64,000 bases of DNA from Luteirhabdus salina (lineage in GTDB: Bacteria; Bacteroidota; Bacteroidia; Flavobacteriales; Flavobacteriaceae), in assembly GCA_025384855.1 (NCBI GenBank), contig JALAHT010000002.1, positions 124,001-188,000 on the forward strand, read 5' to 3'. The notes under the pieces are model-generated. The model ran no database searches. It saw nothing but the letters and a program-made list of their open reading frames with translations, and was not told where the DNA came from. This document shows, in pieces, positions 18,432-25,821 of the stretch. The translations under genes were made by a program, and so were the position numbers. The stretch's first letter is position 1, and every line of letters starts with the position of its first letter.

Positions 18432-19081
18432 AACTCGATTAGCCCATTTTTAAGGGCATACATAACCAAGCCTACCCTGTTTTTCACTTCAAGCCGGTTG
18501 AAAAGTTCATGTCGATAGCCATCGATGGTTTTAGGGCTAAGGTTCATTTCGGAAGCAATCTGCGAATAGGTCATTTCTGTACTCGCCAATTGCATGAATA
18601 TCAATTCATTCTCACGAAAATCATCTTTGTCCGGTTTTGCAGGTTGATGAAGGGAATGTAGTAGGTGTTCGGCCACCTTTTCTGTGTGATAAAAGCCTTT
18701 TTGTATGACTTCTTCCAGCGCTACTTTTAGTTTATCTGGGTGAATATCTTTTAGCAAATAACCATTCGCTCCTAGACGAAGCATGCGAAGTATGGTATTT
18801 TCATCATCCTCCATCGACAGTGCCAAAATCTTGATATCAGGATAGTGCTCCTGAAGCCAGACAGCCGTTTCGAAGCCATCCATTACCGGCATTTTAATAT
18901 CGAGAAGGATAATTTTCGGGAGCTGTTCGGCAGTTTCTAATTTTTGCTGTAGATCTTTTCCATTGGTTGCCTGAAACTGAACCGTAAAAGATTCATAGGA
19001 ATTCACCAATTTAGACAAAGAACTCGCAAAGAGAAAGTGATCATCTACAATTGCTATGGGATAGTTAGCGGTTTGTTTCAT
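18428..19081 (-). CDS. NarL/LuxR-type response regulator
   Basis: A 217-residue two-component transcription factor. The receiver domain (1-125) has acidic DD at 13-14, phospho-acceptor D61 in LLDIKMPVMDGF, and a C-terminal LKDI lysine segment. The output domain (155-217) is a LuxR/NarL helix-turn-helix with YSQIASEMNLSPKTIDGYR. Its start overlaps the kinase gene by 17 bases, so the two are co-translated partners. The operon is divergent from the eCIS genes, which makes it a plausible regulator of them, but this is inference. Confidence 0.92.
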   Translation of the reverse strand: MKQTANYPIAIVDDHFLFASSLSKLVNSYESFTVQFQATNGKDLQQKLETAEQLPKIILLDIKMPVMDGFETAVWLQEHYPDIKILALSMEDDENTILRMLRLGANGYLLKDIHPDKLKVALEEVIQKGFYHTEKVAEHLLHSLHQPAKPDKDDFRENELIFMQLASTEMTYSQIASEMNLSPKTIDGYRHELFNRLEVKNRVGLVMYALKNGLIEF

Positions 19082-19850
19082 CTTTATAGGGATATGTTAG
19101 CGATAGTTTTGTTCCTTGATTAGGAATTGAGGTTAGGGAATAGGAAGCATTTAATAGTTGTGCTCTGCTCTGCATCGTTTCCATTCCTGAGTTCAGGGAT
19201 GTTTCGGAAGTATCGAACCCGATACCATTATCGGCTGCTGTAATTTCCAAGGTCTCGGTCGTAAATTTCAGCAGGATCGATAGCGTTGTTGCCTTGGCAT
19301 GTTTTAGCGTATTGTTCGAAAACTCCTGTAGGATTCGGAAAATAATAATTTCATCCACTGCAGGTAGCGAAAGCTCTTCACCTTCAACCATAAATGTTGT
19401 TTCCAAAAAGTTAAGTCGATCGTAGCGCTCCAGTTCAACCTGTAGCGAAGGGATCAGGCCATTTTTCGAAATAACGTCATTATTAAGTGTTTTAGATAAG
19501 TTCCGAACCTCTTTCACCGTATCCTTCACGATACCTCTAGTTTCATCCAAGGGTTGTTGGAATTCGGAGGGAAGAATTCCATGCAGCATGTTAAGCTGGA
19601 TATTGGTTACAGACAATAACTGCCCAATATTGTCATGTAGTTCCCAGGCGATATTTTTGAGGGTTTGCTCTTGAATTTCAACCTTAGTACGGGAAATTTC
19701 TTCCTCGTAGGCTGCTTTTTGAGCTAATTGATTCAGCAGCAGCTTGTTCTTTCTCCTCTGAAAGGTAATAAAAAGGACAATTACCACACCGATAGCAAAA
19801 ACAAGGACTATAATAAAATAGAGGATGAGGAGTCTTTCTTCCTTCGACAT
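19065..19850 (-). CDS. Sensor histidine kinase, HisKA_3 type, without own sensor domain
   Basis: A 261-residue kinase with one N-terminal membrane helix (about 8-31), a short coiled linker, the dimerization/phospho-acceptor region with H72 in WELHDNIGQLL, and a HATPase_c domain with N-box FSNNTLKHAK and the DNGIGF box. There is no extracellular sensor loop and no PAS or GAF domain. Signal input must come from elsewhere, most likely from the 7-TM protein encoded immediately upstream, whose gene overlaps this one by 43 bases. Confidence 0.9.
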   Translation of the reverse strand: MSKEERLLILYFIIVLVFAIGVVIVLFITFQRRKNKLLLNQLAQKAAYEEEISRTKVEIQEQTLKNIAWELHDNIGQLLSVTNIQLNMLHGILPSEFQQPLDETRGIVKDTVKEVRNLSKTLNNDVISKNGLIPSLQVELERYDRLNFLETTFMVEGEELSLPAVDEIIIFRILQEFSNNTLKHAKATTLSILLKFTTETLEITAADNGIGFDTSETSLNSGMETMQSRAQLLNASYSLTSIPNQGTKLSLTYPYKDETNR

Positions 19851-20536
19851 AATAGAAAACCTATTGCATAGGTTAAATATACCAATACATTCGTAATTAG
19901 CATTAGCATGCGATATAAATCAACAAATTCTGCTCCCTTTTCTTCGTTAAAATAATTGCTATATATAAATAAAGGGGTATGCGTAATATGTAGGAGTATT
20001 GCCCCGATAGAAATATAGAACGGAAGATGATGGGTAAACTCGAGTATATCGTTACTGTTCAATAAATGATAATAGTATAATCCTATAGCAAATAACACAA
20101 GTACTGTTCCGCCAATACTTGAAAAAGCGGTATAGGCATTAAAGTAGATGTCTGTATGAATAAAGAGATTCGCTACTTCCAATATCGTGAATAGTACCAT
20201 ACCGGCAAGTAAAACACTCTTTAGAATACGATGTGCCAACTGCCTTCTGAAGTATTCACAATACACTATTACAGCAACAATATTATAAATATTATACAAC
20301 CAATAGTTTCGTACGAAAGGGGTGTTTTCGACAAATGAAAAATAGGTGTAATTAGAGAAATAAGCCAGTGCAGCATAACTACCTACTATTTCCACCAAAG
20401 CAGTTAAACATAGGAAATAAACGATGAGTTTTGCAGCATTGGATCTTGCCCCACTATTCAGATAGAAAATTCCTAAAAGAGCAGCTGCAATCTCTAAGAG
20501 CGTTACTGGTGCCGTAAAAATTAGATATTCACTCAA
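19808..20536 (-). CDS. Seven-transmembrane protein, probable sensor partner of the histidine kinase
   Basis: A 242-residue integral membrane protein of no recognised family. Seven hydrophobic segments are visible, at about 4-26, 34-57, 78-96, 104-126, 135-159, 170-193 and 207-230. The C-terminus is short and positively charged (RRKK), so it should lie in the cytoplasm. The gene overlaps the kinase gene by 43 bases in the same direction, which suggests tight co-expression. A separate 7-TM sensor feeding a sensorless kinase is my inference. No catalytic motif is seen. Confidence 0.75.
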   Translation of the reverse strand: MSEYLIFTAPVTLLEIAAALLGIFYLNSGARSNAAKLIVYFLCLTALVEIVGSYAALAYFSNYTYFSFVENTPFVRNYWLYNIYNIVAVIVYCEYFRRQLAHRILKSVLLAGMVLFTILEVANLFIHTDIYFNAYTAFSSIGGTVLVLFAIGLYYYHLLNSNDILEFTHHLPFYISIGAILLHITHTPLFIYSNYFNEEKGAEFVDLYRMLMLITNVLVYLTYAIGFLLCRRKKDSSSSILL

Positions 20537-20548
20537 ATCAGAATCGTA

Positions 20549-20908
20549 TTACTCATACTTTTTGGGAGGCCATCCTCCGCCATTTTGATTGAAAGCATCA
20601 ATCGTATAGATATTCGCAGAGTCCTTATCGTCTGTTTCTGAAGGACACATAAAGACGGTAGCGCGCTGCGATTTAGAATCGTTATACGCCGCAAAATATA
20701 ATCGAACTCCTGGATTGGCAATACCCTGTTTGGATGCTTGGTCCTCTACATAATCCAAATATTCTCGTAATTCGTCAATGTTGTAGGTGAATTCGAACGT
20801 ATCCGGTCCACCAAGAGCGCTTTCGATATCGGCTCCTCTTGAATCGTTCCAGTTCTTCTGAATTGCCTTCGCATCAGCTACACTAATACATTTCGCTGGT
20901 TTAGCCAT
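20549..20908 (-). CDS. Small conserved-looking protein of unknown function upstream of the sensor operon
   Basis: A 119-residue soluble protein without signal peptide. I chose the ATG at 20908 because the reading frame can be extended upstream to 21016 only through sequence that looks like the divergent promoter region. The protein begins with MAKPAKCISV, has a helical first half (AIQKNWNDSRGADIE), a central acidic helix, a strand region GVRLYFAAYND, and ends in a glycine-rich GGGWPPKKYE tail. It resembles small hypothetical proteins common in Bacteroidota; I do not know a function. It ends 12 bases before the 7-TM gene, so it is probably the first gene of that operon. Confidence 0.65.
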   Translation of the reverse strand: MAKPAKCISVADAKAIQKNWNDSRGADIESALGGPDTFEFTYNIDELREYLDYVEDQASKQGIANPGVRLYFAAYNDSKSQRATVFMCPSETDDKDSANIYTIDAFNQNGGGWPPKKYE

Positions 20909-20991
20909 AATTGATTTTTTTATAGTTACATAGTTAGTTATCAGCGAAAGTAAAACTTTTGCGGGCAATGTTGAAGTATTCATCTCAAAAA

Positions 20992-21055
20992 CAGGCAAAA
21001 CCCCTTTTCCACACATGGGGTTTTTCCCTGAAACGGACCCGTCGTGTACCTTAGA
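20992..21055 (+). promoter_or_regulatory. Shared upstream motif, copy A (eCIS promoter region)
   Basis: CAGGCAAAACCCCTT at 20992-21006 and TACCTTAGA at 21047-21055. Both pieces recur almost exactly upstream of the patatin gene (41140-41155 and 41177-41185). The first piece overlaps a hairpin in which AAAACCCC (20997-21004) pairs with GGGGTTTT (21017-21024). The region separates the sensor operon from the eCIS operon. Confidence 0.5.
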
Positions 21056-21120
21056 AAGTTGGAGTAAAAGCAGAACATCATTCTAGTTAATAAACTGTTA
21101 AACAAGCCTATATTAGGTTG

Positions 21121-21128
21121 TAGCTTTG
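21121..21128 (+). promoter_or_regulatory. -7 element for the eCIS operon
   Basis: A perfect TAGCTTTG match to TAnnTTTG, 27 bases before the first ATG of the eCIS genes. No TTG stands at the expected distance upstream, which would fit a promoter that needs an activator. Confidence 0.45.
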
Positions 21129-21155
21129 GGTAATCAAAATAGTTATCCTGACCCC

Positions 21156-21749
21156 ATGCTTTACGAAGTGTTAGAAATATTGAAGAATCAAAGCGCGAAA
21201 TTCCTCGAAGATAAAGGGGAAGGTACCGATTTAGTACTACTTGCCAACGGAGCGCTGATAGATGATCCCAATCAGAATGCACTACAGGATAAAATATTAC
21301 TTTCCCTATTAAATATCGAAGAAGAAATTGTTCTCAAAAACAAACCCAACACCCGGGTAGAGAATGGTATTACAAAATATAAGAACAAGGCGGTCCACCT
21401 CAATACGTATGTCATGTTTGCTGCGAACAGAAATGGATACGACAAGTCGTTATTGGCTTTATCCTATATTCTTCAGTTTTTTCAGGGAAAAAAAGTATTC
21501 ACCCAAACCAATACGCGCATTCTAGCCGATGGAGGCAAATTAGACCATATCTCGGAATTCCATTTTACAGTCCAATTGTATACCCCCAGTTTTGAGCAAC
21601 TCAATTATGTCTGGGGAATGATGGGCGGAAAATCTCGTCCTTGCGCGCTTTACAAACTGAGTATTATTAAGGTAGAGCGAAATGTCCTTAAAGGCACAGG
21701 TCCCGCCATCACTGAAATCAACGGAGAACTTAACCATATACTATCATGA
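21156..21749 (+). CDS. eCIS cap/terminator protein, DUF4255 (Pvc16/Afp16-like)
   Basis: A 197-residue DUF4255 protein, the family that caps the distal end of the tube and sheath in Afp and PVC particles. The ATG at 21156 is preferred over a TTG further upstream (21126) because family members start with M-x-Y/H-E-V-L-E-I-L. The body shows the family pattern VHLNTYVMFAANRNGYDKSLLALSYILQFFQ split over two strands and a long helix, followed by the FTVQLYTPSFEQLNYVWG segment. It is the first gene of the eCIS operon and overlaps the next gene by 4 bases (ATGA). Confidence 0.85.
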   Translation: MLYEVLEILKNQSAKFLEDKGEGTDLVLLANGALIDDPNQNALQDKILLSLLNIEEEIVLKNKPNTRVENGITKYKNKAVHLNTYVMFAANRNGYDKSLLALSYILQFFQGKKVFTQTNTRILADGGKLDHISEFHFTVQLYTPSFEQLNYVWGMMGGKSRPCALYKLSIIKVERNVLKGTGPAITEINGELNHILS

Positions 21750-22618
21750 GTTTTTCCATTATATATAAGAAGTTATGCGATGTAAACCTCTATCACGAAT
21801 ATTTTCTGAATGATGGCGTTACCTCTTTCGATGATTCTCCAACGCTGAAAGAGCAACAATTATCCAAATACGATTTTCGTGAGTTTATGGGCGTAATGCC
21901 TTCTGAAGACACCCACACTCTATTAAATGGGTATCGCATTATCTTCAAACCAACCGAAAAAGGCTTCACATTGCTGATGCAGGTTGAAGAAGCGGCCCCG
22001 AATAGTGGAAACTTCACCCCAAAAATAGCACTTGAACCCGATACTAAACTGGAATTTCTCCTTTATATCAACGATTTCATCTTTGAAAACTATTCTACAG
22101 TTTCTGCCATACCGCATAAGCCGTTCTATTTTTCAAACAAGAAACCAGCCTCCGAGGGAAACAGCTTTAAATACATTGATCTCGAAACAACCAAAACACC
22201 AATCTCAGACTATACCATCAGCCAAACAACATGGGACGCCCTAAAAGTGGGGTTCACGGAAAAAGAGCGTCTCAGTCTGTTTGGCATTATCTCCTTGGAA
22301 ATGCAAGGAGACGATACGACCGGGTATGATGGGAATACACGGAATATACTCTCAAATGGTAATCCACCGCTCTTAAGTCCTAAAAACTTTAAGCTCCACT
22401 TCCATAACCGAAGTACCGTTTGGCATTATAAAAATGCGCTTGACAATACCCTCGTACATTCTACCGACCCAACAGAACTACCCTTGGTAAAAAACGGAAT
22501 TGTTGGGTACACCTTCAATAGCGAGCCACTTCCAGCCGCCGATCCCACACGGATTATTTTCGAGAAGGACGGAAACGGCAATATCATAAAAACAATTTCA
22601 GAAATATACATTAACTAA
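21746..22618 (+). CDS. eCIS-associated protein of unknown function, possible cap adaptor
   Basis: A 290-residue soluble protein with no signal peptide and no motif I recognise. It is rich in beta strands and aromatic residues, consistent with a structural phage-tail-like component. It starts inside the stop of the DUF4255 cap gene and ends 10 bases before the sheath gene, so it is made together with the cap and sheath. In the Algoriphagus AlgoCIS particle an adaptor sits between cap and tube; this position in the operon would suit such a role, but I cannot demonstrate homology. Confidence 0.6.
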   Translation: MSFSIIYKKLCDVNLYHEYFLNDGVTSFDDSPTLKEQQLSKYDFREFMGVMPSEDTHTLLNGYRIIFKPTEKGFTLLMQVEEAAPNSGNFTPKIALEPDTKLEFLLYINDFIFENYSTVSAIPHKPFYFSNKKPASEGNSFKYIDLETTKTPISDYTISQTTWDALKVGFTEKERLSLFGIISLEMQGDDTTGYDGNTRNILSNGNPPLLSPKNFKLHFHNRSTVWHYKNALDNTLVHSTDPTELPLVKNGIVGYTFNSEPLPAADPTRIIFEKDGNGNIIKTISEIYIN

Positions 22619-22628
22619 ACAGCAAATT

Positions 22629-24059
22629 ATGGCAACATCGTACAAAACACCCGGCGTTTACGTAGAGGAAATATCGACCTTCCCTCCTTCCGTTGCGCAA
22701 GTGGAAACCGCAATCCCTGCCTTTGTCGGCTTCACTCAAAAAGCCGAAAAGAATGGTGAAGATCTAACCGACGAACCCACGCGCATTACTTCCCTACTGG
22801 AATACGAGCGTTGGTTCGGTAAAGCCCAAAACGAAACCGGTATAGCCGTATCGATACAAGATACAGTGAATAGCGGCGCACCGTCAGTAGTGTTGGATAG
22901 ACAGATAAGCACATCTATCAGCACCCCTAGCCCATTTTTCATGCATTACGCTATGAGGTTATATTTCGATAATGGTGGTGGCCCGTGTTATATTGTTTCG
23001 GTAGGCGATTATGCTGGAGGTAGTGTAAGCCAAACAGATTTAGTTGATGGTTTAAACCAATTGGAGAAATTCGATGAGCCCACCTTGATTGTATTCCCAG
23101 ATGCTATGGCGGTATCAGGACCTTCGAGTTACTATTCCATGATAAACCAAGCACTGCAACAAGCGCAGAAGCTAAAAGACCGCTTCGTAATCATTGATGC
23201 TTTTGGCGATAATGCTGCAAATGTTAGAGGAACTGCCTCGCTCGGAAACGATATCGAATTAATGAAATACGGTGCAGTGTATCATCCATTTCTAAAGACG
23301 GTATTCCCGTATGCCTTCCAAAACGATGAAGTGACGATCGATCATCAAGTGACCGATGAAACCAATGCTACTTCAGCAGGATCCTTAGATACCGCAACAC
23401 TCGATACCGTCAATAATGGAGGTGCTAATGAGGATTTATCATTGTACAATGCAATAAAGGTTGAACTAGAAAAACTGACCATTACCCTACCGCCAAGTGC
23501 GGCCATGTCTGGAATTTATGCACGCGTTGATGCTAACCGTGGCGTTTGGAAGGCTCCTGCCAATGTATCGGTAAGCAGCTGCATAAAACCAAGCATTCGT
23601 ATTACCCATGAAGACCAAAAAGATCTGAATGTTCATACATCTGGAAAGTCCATCAATGCCATTCGCTCCTTTGCTGGCAAAGGAATAATGGTATGGGGGG
23701 CTCGTACCTTGGCAGGAAACGACAACGAATGGAAATATGTTCCAGTGCGCCGATTTTTCAATATGGTGGAGGAATCGGTTGAAAGGGCTATCGAGACATT
23801 CGTATTCGAACCCAACGATGCCAATACTTGGGTGAAGGTTCGTGCAATGATCGAGAACTTCCTAACCCTTCAATGGCGCGCTGGCGCATTGGCCGGAGCG
23901 AAGGCAGAGCAAGCGTTTTTCGTACGAGTTGGATTGGGTGAAACTATGACTGCAGACGATATCCTAAACGGAAGAATGAATGTTGAAATTGGAATGGCAG
24001 CCGTTCGCCCTGCAGAGTTCATCATCTTGAAATTCTCTCACAAAATGCAGGAAGCATAA
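22629..24059 (+). CDS. Contractile tail sheath protein (Pvc2/Afp2-like)
   Basis: A 476-residue phage tail sheath protein. The N-terminus has the family signature YKTPGVYVEEISTFPPSVA and then TAIPAFVGFT. The core contains the VFPDA...R-F-V-I-I-D-A-F region. The C-terminal domain shows the well-conserved sheath end: GVWKAPAN, GKGIMVWGARTLA, W-K-Y-V-P-V-R-R, and a final IGMAAVRPAEFIILKF strand. Only one sheath gene is present, whereas Afp and PVC carry three. This protein contracts to drive the inner tube into the target. Confidence 0.96.
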   Translation: MATSYKTPGVYVEEISTFPPSVAQVETAIPAFVGFTQKAEKNGEDLTDEPTRITSLLEYERWFGKAQNETGIAVSIQDTVNSGAPSVVLDRQISTSISTPSPFFMHYAMRLYFDNGGGPCYIVSVGDYAGGSVSQTDLVDGLNQLEKFDEPTLIVFPDAMAVSGPSSYYSMINQALQQAQKLKDRFVIIDAFGDNAANVRGTASLGNDIELMKYGAVYHPFLKTVFPYAFQNDEVTIDHQVTDETNATSAGSLDTATLDTVNNGGANEDLSLYNAIKVELEKLTITLPPSAAMSGIYARVDANRGVWKAPANVSVSSCIKPSIRITHEDQKDLNVHTSGKSINAIRSFAGKGIMVWGARTLAGNDNEWKYVPVRRFFNMVEESVERAIETFVFEPNDANTWVKVRAMIENFLTLQWRAGALAGAKAEQAFFVRVGLGETMTADDILNGRMNVEIGMAAVRPAEFIILKFSHKMQEA

Positions 24060-24090
24060 GCAGTAACCACTAATCATAAAAATCAAAATC

Positions 24091-24528
24091 ATGGCAGATA
24101 CATATCCATTAGTAAAGTTTCACTTCTCGGTAGACTGGGGAGGAACGAACATAGGCTTCACAGAGGTGACCGGACTAGATGTTGAAACAGAGGTAATCGA
24201 ATACCGCAATGGTGCAAGCCCAGAATACAGCAAAATTAAGATGCCCGGAATGCAGAAGTACAGCAATATTACGTTGAAACGCGGCTCTTTCGCAAACGAT
24301 AATGAATACTTCAGATGGTGGAACAGTGTAAAGTTGAATACTATCGAGCGGCGCGATATCACGATTTCACTATTGAATGAAGAACATGAACCAGTAATTG
24401 TCTGGAAAGTGAAGAATGCCTTCCCGATCAAGGTTCAAAGCACCGATTTAAAAGGAGATGCCAGCGAAGCTGCGATTGAAACTTTAGAGTTAGCACATGA
24501 AGGTCTCGTAATTCAAAATGGCGATTAA
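24091..24528 (+). CDS. Inner tube protein 1 (gp19/Hcp-like, Pvc1/5-like)
   Basis: A 145-residue phage T4 gp19-type tube protein forming the hollow injection tube. The family pattern is clear: a start of YPLVKFHFSVDWGG, an F-T-E-V-T-G-L-D segment, KMPGMQKYSNITLKRG, then an E-R-R-D-I-T-I-S-L-L-N-E-E-H-E-P-V and WKVKNAFPIKV end. It follows the sheath gene and its stop touches the start of a second tube gene. Confidence 0.92.
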   Translation: MADTYPLVKFHFSVDWGGTNIGFTEVTGLDVETEVIEYRNGASPEYSKIKMPGMQKYSNITLKRGSFANDNEYFRWWNSVKLNTIERRDITISLLNEEHEPVIVWKVKNAFPIKVQSTDLKGDASEAAIETLELAHEGLVIQNGD

Positions 24529-24968
24529 TGGCTACGAACTATCCCCCGGTCAGTTTTCATTTTAATGTTGAATTCCTAGGTATCAAACAACAGGATGTCG
24601 ACACTCAATTCCAATCGGTGTCGGGATTAACGGTCGATATCGATACAGAGGAATTCGCCGAAGGTGGGGAGAATCGTTTCACCCATAAATTCCCAAAACG
24701 ATCGCGCTACCCAAATTTAGTATTGAAACGCGGATTGGTGAAGGATTCGGCTGTAATCGCTTGGTGCAAAAGTGCCATTGAATCTTTCGAATTTTTACCA
24801 ATCGACCTCACCGTGAAGCTTTTAAATGAAGAACACGATCCTTTGGTCACTTGGAATGTCGTGAGCGCTTATCCAGTAAAATGGAGCGTAAGCGATTTCA
24901 ACGCTGAACAAAGTGAAATAGCCATCGAAACTATTGAATTAGCGTATAACTATTTCAGACTCGTATAG
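24528..24968 (+). CDS. Inner tube protein 2 (gp19/Hcp-like)
   Basis: A 146-residue paralogue of the preceding tube protein with the same layout: YPPVSFHFNVEF, an SGLTVDIDTEEF segment, a P-K-R-S-R-Y-P-N-L-V-L-K-R-G strand, and WNVVSAYPVKW before the last helix. The two proteins are clearly diverged, so they are probably not interchangeable. In Afp and PVC a minor tube paralogue forms the first rings next to the spike; the same is likely here. The gene begins on the last base of the first tube gene. Confidence 0.9.
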   Translation: MATNYPPVSFHFNVEFLGIKQQDVDTQFQSVSGLTVDIDTEEFAEGGENRFTHKFPKRSRYPNLVLKRGLVKDSAVIAWCKSAIESFEFLPIDLTVKLLNEEHDPLVTWNVVSAYPVKWSVSDFNAEQSEIAIETIELAYNYFRLV

Positions 24969-24970
24969 CC

Positions 24971-25129
24971 ATGCCCATCGAAATTAAGGAACTGCATATC
25001 AAAATTAATGTTGACGATTCGCAGCAGACGAACCCTCAACGACAAAAGCCAGGTGTAAACCGAGAGGCTATTGTTGCAGCCTGTGTCGAAGAGGTTATGC
25101 AATTGGAAAAACGTAAAAACGAACGATAA
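24971..25129 (+). CDS. Small eCIS protein, DUF5908 family
   Basis: A 52-residue protein starting MPIEIKELHIKINV, the hallmark of the DUF5908 family found in Bacteroidota contractile-injection clusters. The middle is polar (many Q and N). The end is a helix (IVAACVEEVMQLEKRKNER) that could form a short coiled coil. It starts 2 bases after the second tube gene and overlaps the LysM gene by one base, so the spacing leaves little doubt that it is a real gene. Role unknown; small size and position suggest a baseplate or tube accessory. Confidence 0.8.
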   Translation: MPIEIKELHIKINVDDSQQTNPQRQKPGVNREAIVAACVEEVMQLEKRKNER

Positions 25130-25821
25130 TGCGCTTAGGACAGCTCAAAAAACTTAGGGTAATCGGATATAAGGACGATGCCTTCACAGAAAAGATCGCC
25201 GATGGAGAATTCAGCACTTTGCTGAACCCAGAAACCTATTCCCTAAATTATTCGGTGGAATATACCGAAGCCCAGGGTCAAGGTACTAGCGGTTCGCAGG
25301 GGAAGTATTTACGTACCCCACCCGAAAACCTAGCCGTAGAGTTTCTCTTCGACCGTACAGGCGCCATTCGTGGAAGTCAGAACCTAAAAGGTGATGGCAT
25401 TATCGACGATATCGAAAAATTCAAGCGAATCGTATTCGATTACGATGGCGATCAACATAAACCCAACTATGTAATGATCGGTTGGGGAACGCTGCTTTTT
25501 AAAGGCGTTCTACAGCAAATGGATATCGAATTCAAATTGTTTTCACCCGACGGTACACCACTTCGAGCAGTGGCAAAAACGCAGTTTAAGGGTTCAATTG
25601 AAGACGATTTACGCGTGGCAAAGGAGAACAACCAATCGCCCGATGTCACCCACATAAGAATGGTTAAAGAAGGTGATACCCTTCCTTTGATGACACATCG
25701 CATTTATGGCAATTCAAAATATTACCTGCAGGTAGCTGCAGCCAACGGACTGACCAACTTTAGAAACCTAACCCCAGGTCAGGAAATTATGTTCCCTCCT
25801 ATCGAAAAAGCGTCCTCATGA
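25129..25821 (+). CDS. CIS tube-initiator/baseplate protein with C-terminal LysM (Pvc7-like)
   Basis: A 230-residue protein. Residues 1-160 match the contractile-injection-system tube protein fold that joins tube to spike (FSTLLNPETYSLNYSVEYTE, then F-L-F-D-R-T-G and F-K-G-V-L-Q-Q-M-D-I segments). Residues 175-226 form a LysM domain (VKEGDTLPLMTHRIYGN ... LTPGQEIMFPP). In phage tails and PVC this protein, like gp53/gp54, clamps the hub. It overlaps the VgrG gene by 4 bases (ATGA). Confidence 0.9.
   Translation: MRLGQLKKLRVIGYKDDAFTEKIADGEFSTLLNPETYSLNYSVEYTEAQGQGTSGSQGKYLRTPPENLAVEFLFDRTGAIRGSQNLKGDGIIDDIEKFKRIVFDYDGDQHKPNYVMIGWGTLLFKGVLQQMDIEFKLFSPDGTPLRAVAKTQFKGSIEDDLRVAKENNQSPDVTHIRMVKEGDTLPLMTHRIYGNSKYYLQVAAANGLTNFRNLTPGQEIMFPPIEKASS

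Noticed and set aside
20997-21025. Rho-independent terminator in the promoter region
   Set aside because: The hairpin has a 12-base loop and no gene ends before it on the plus strand; it overlaps the shared motif and is more likely regulatory or incidental.
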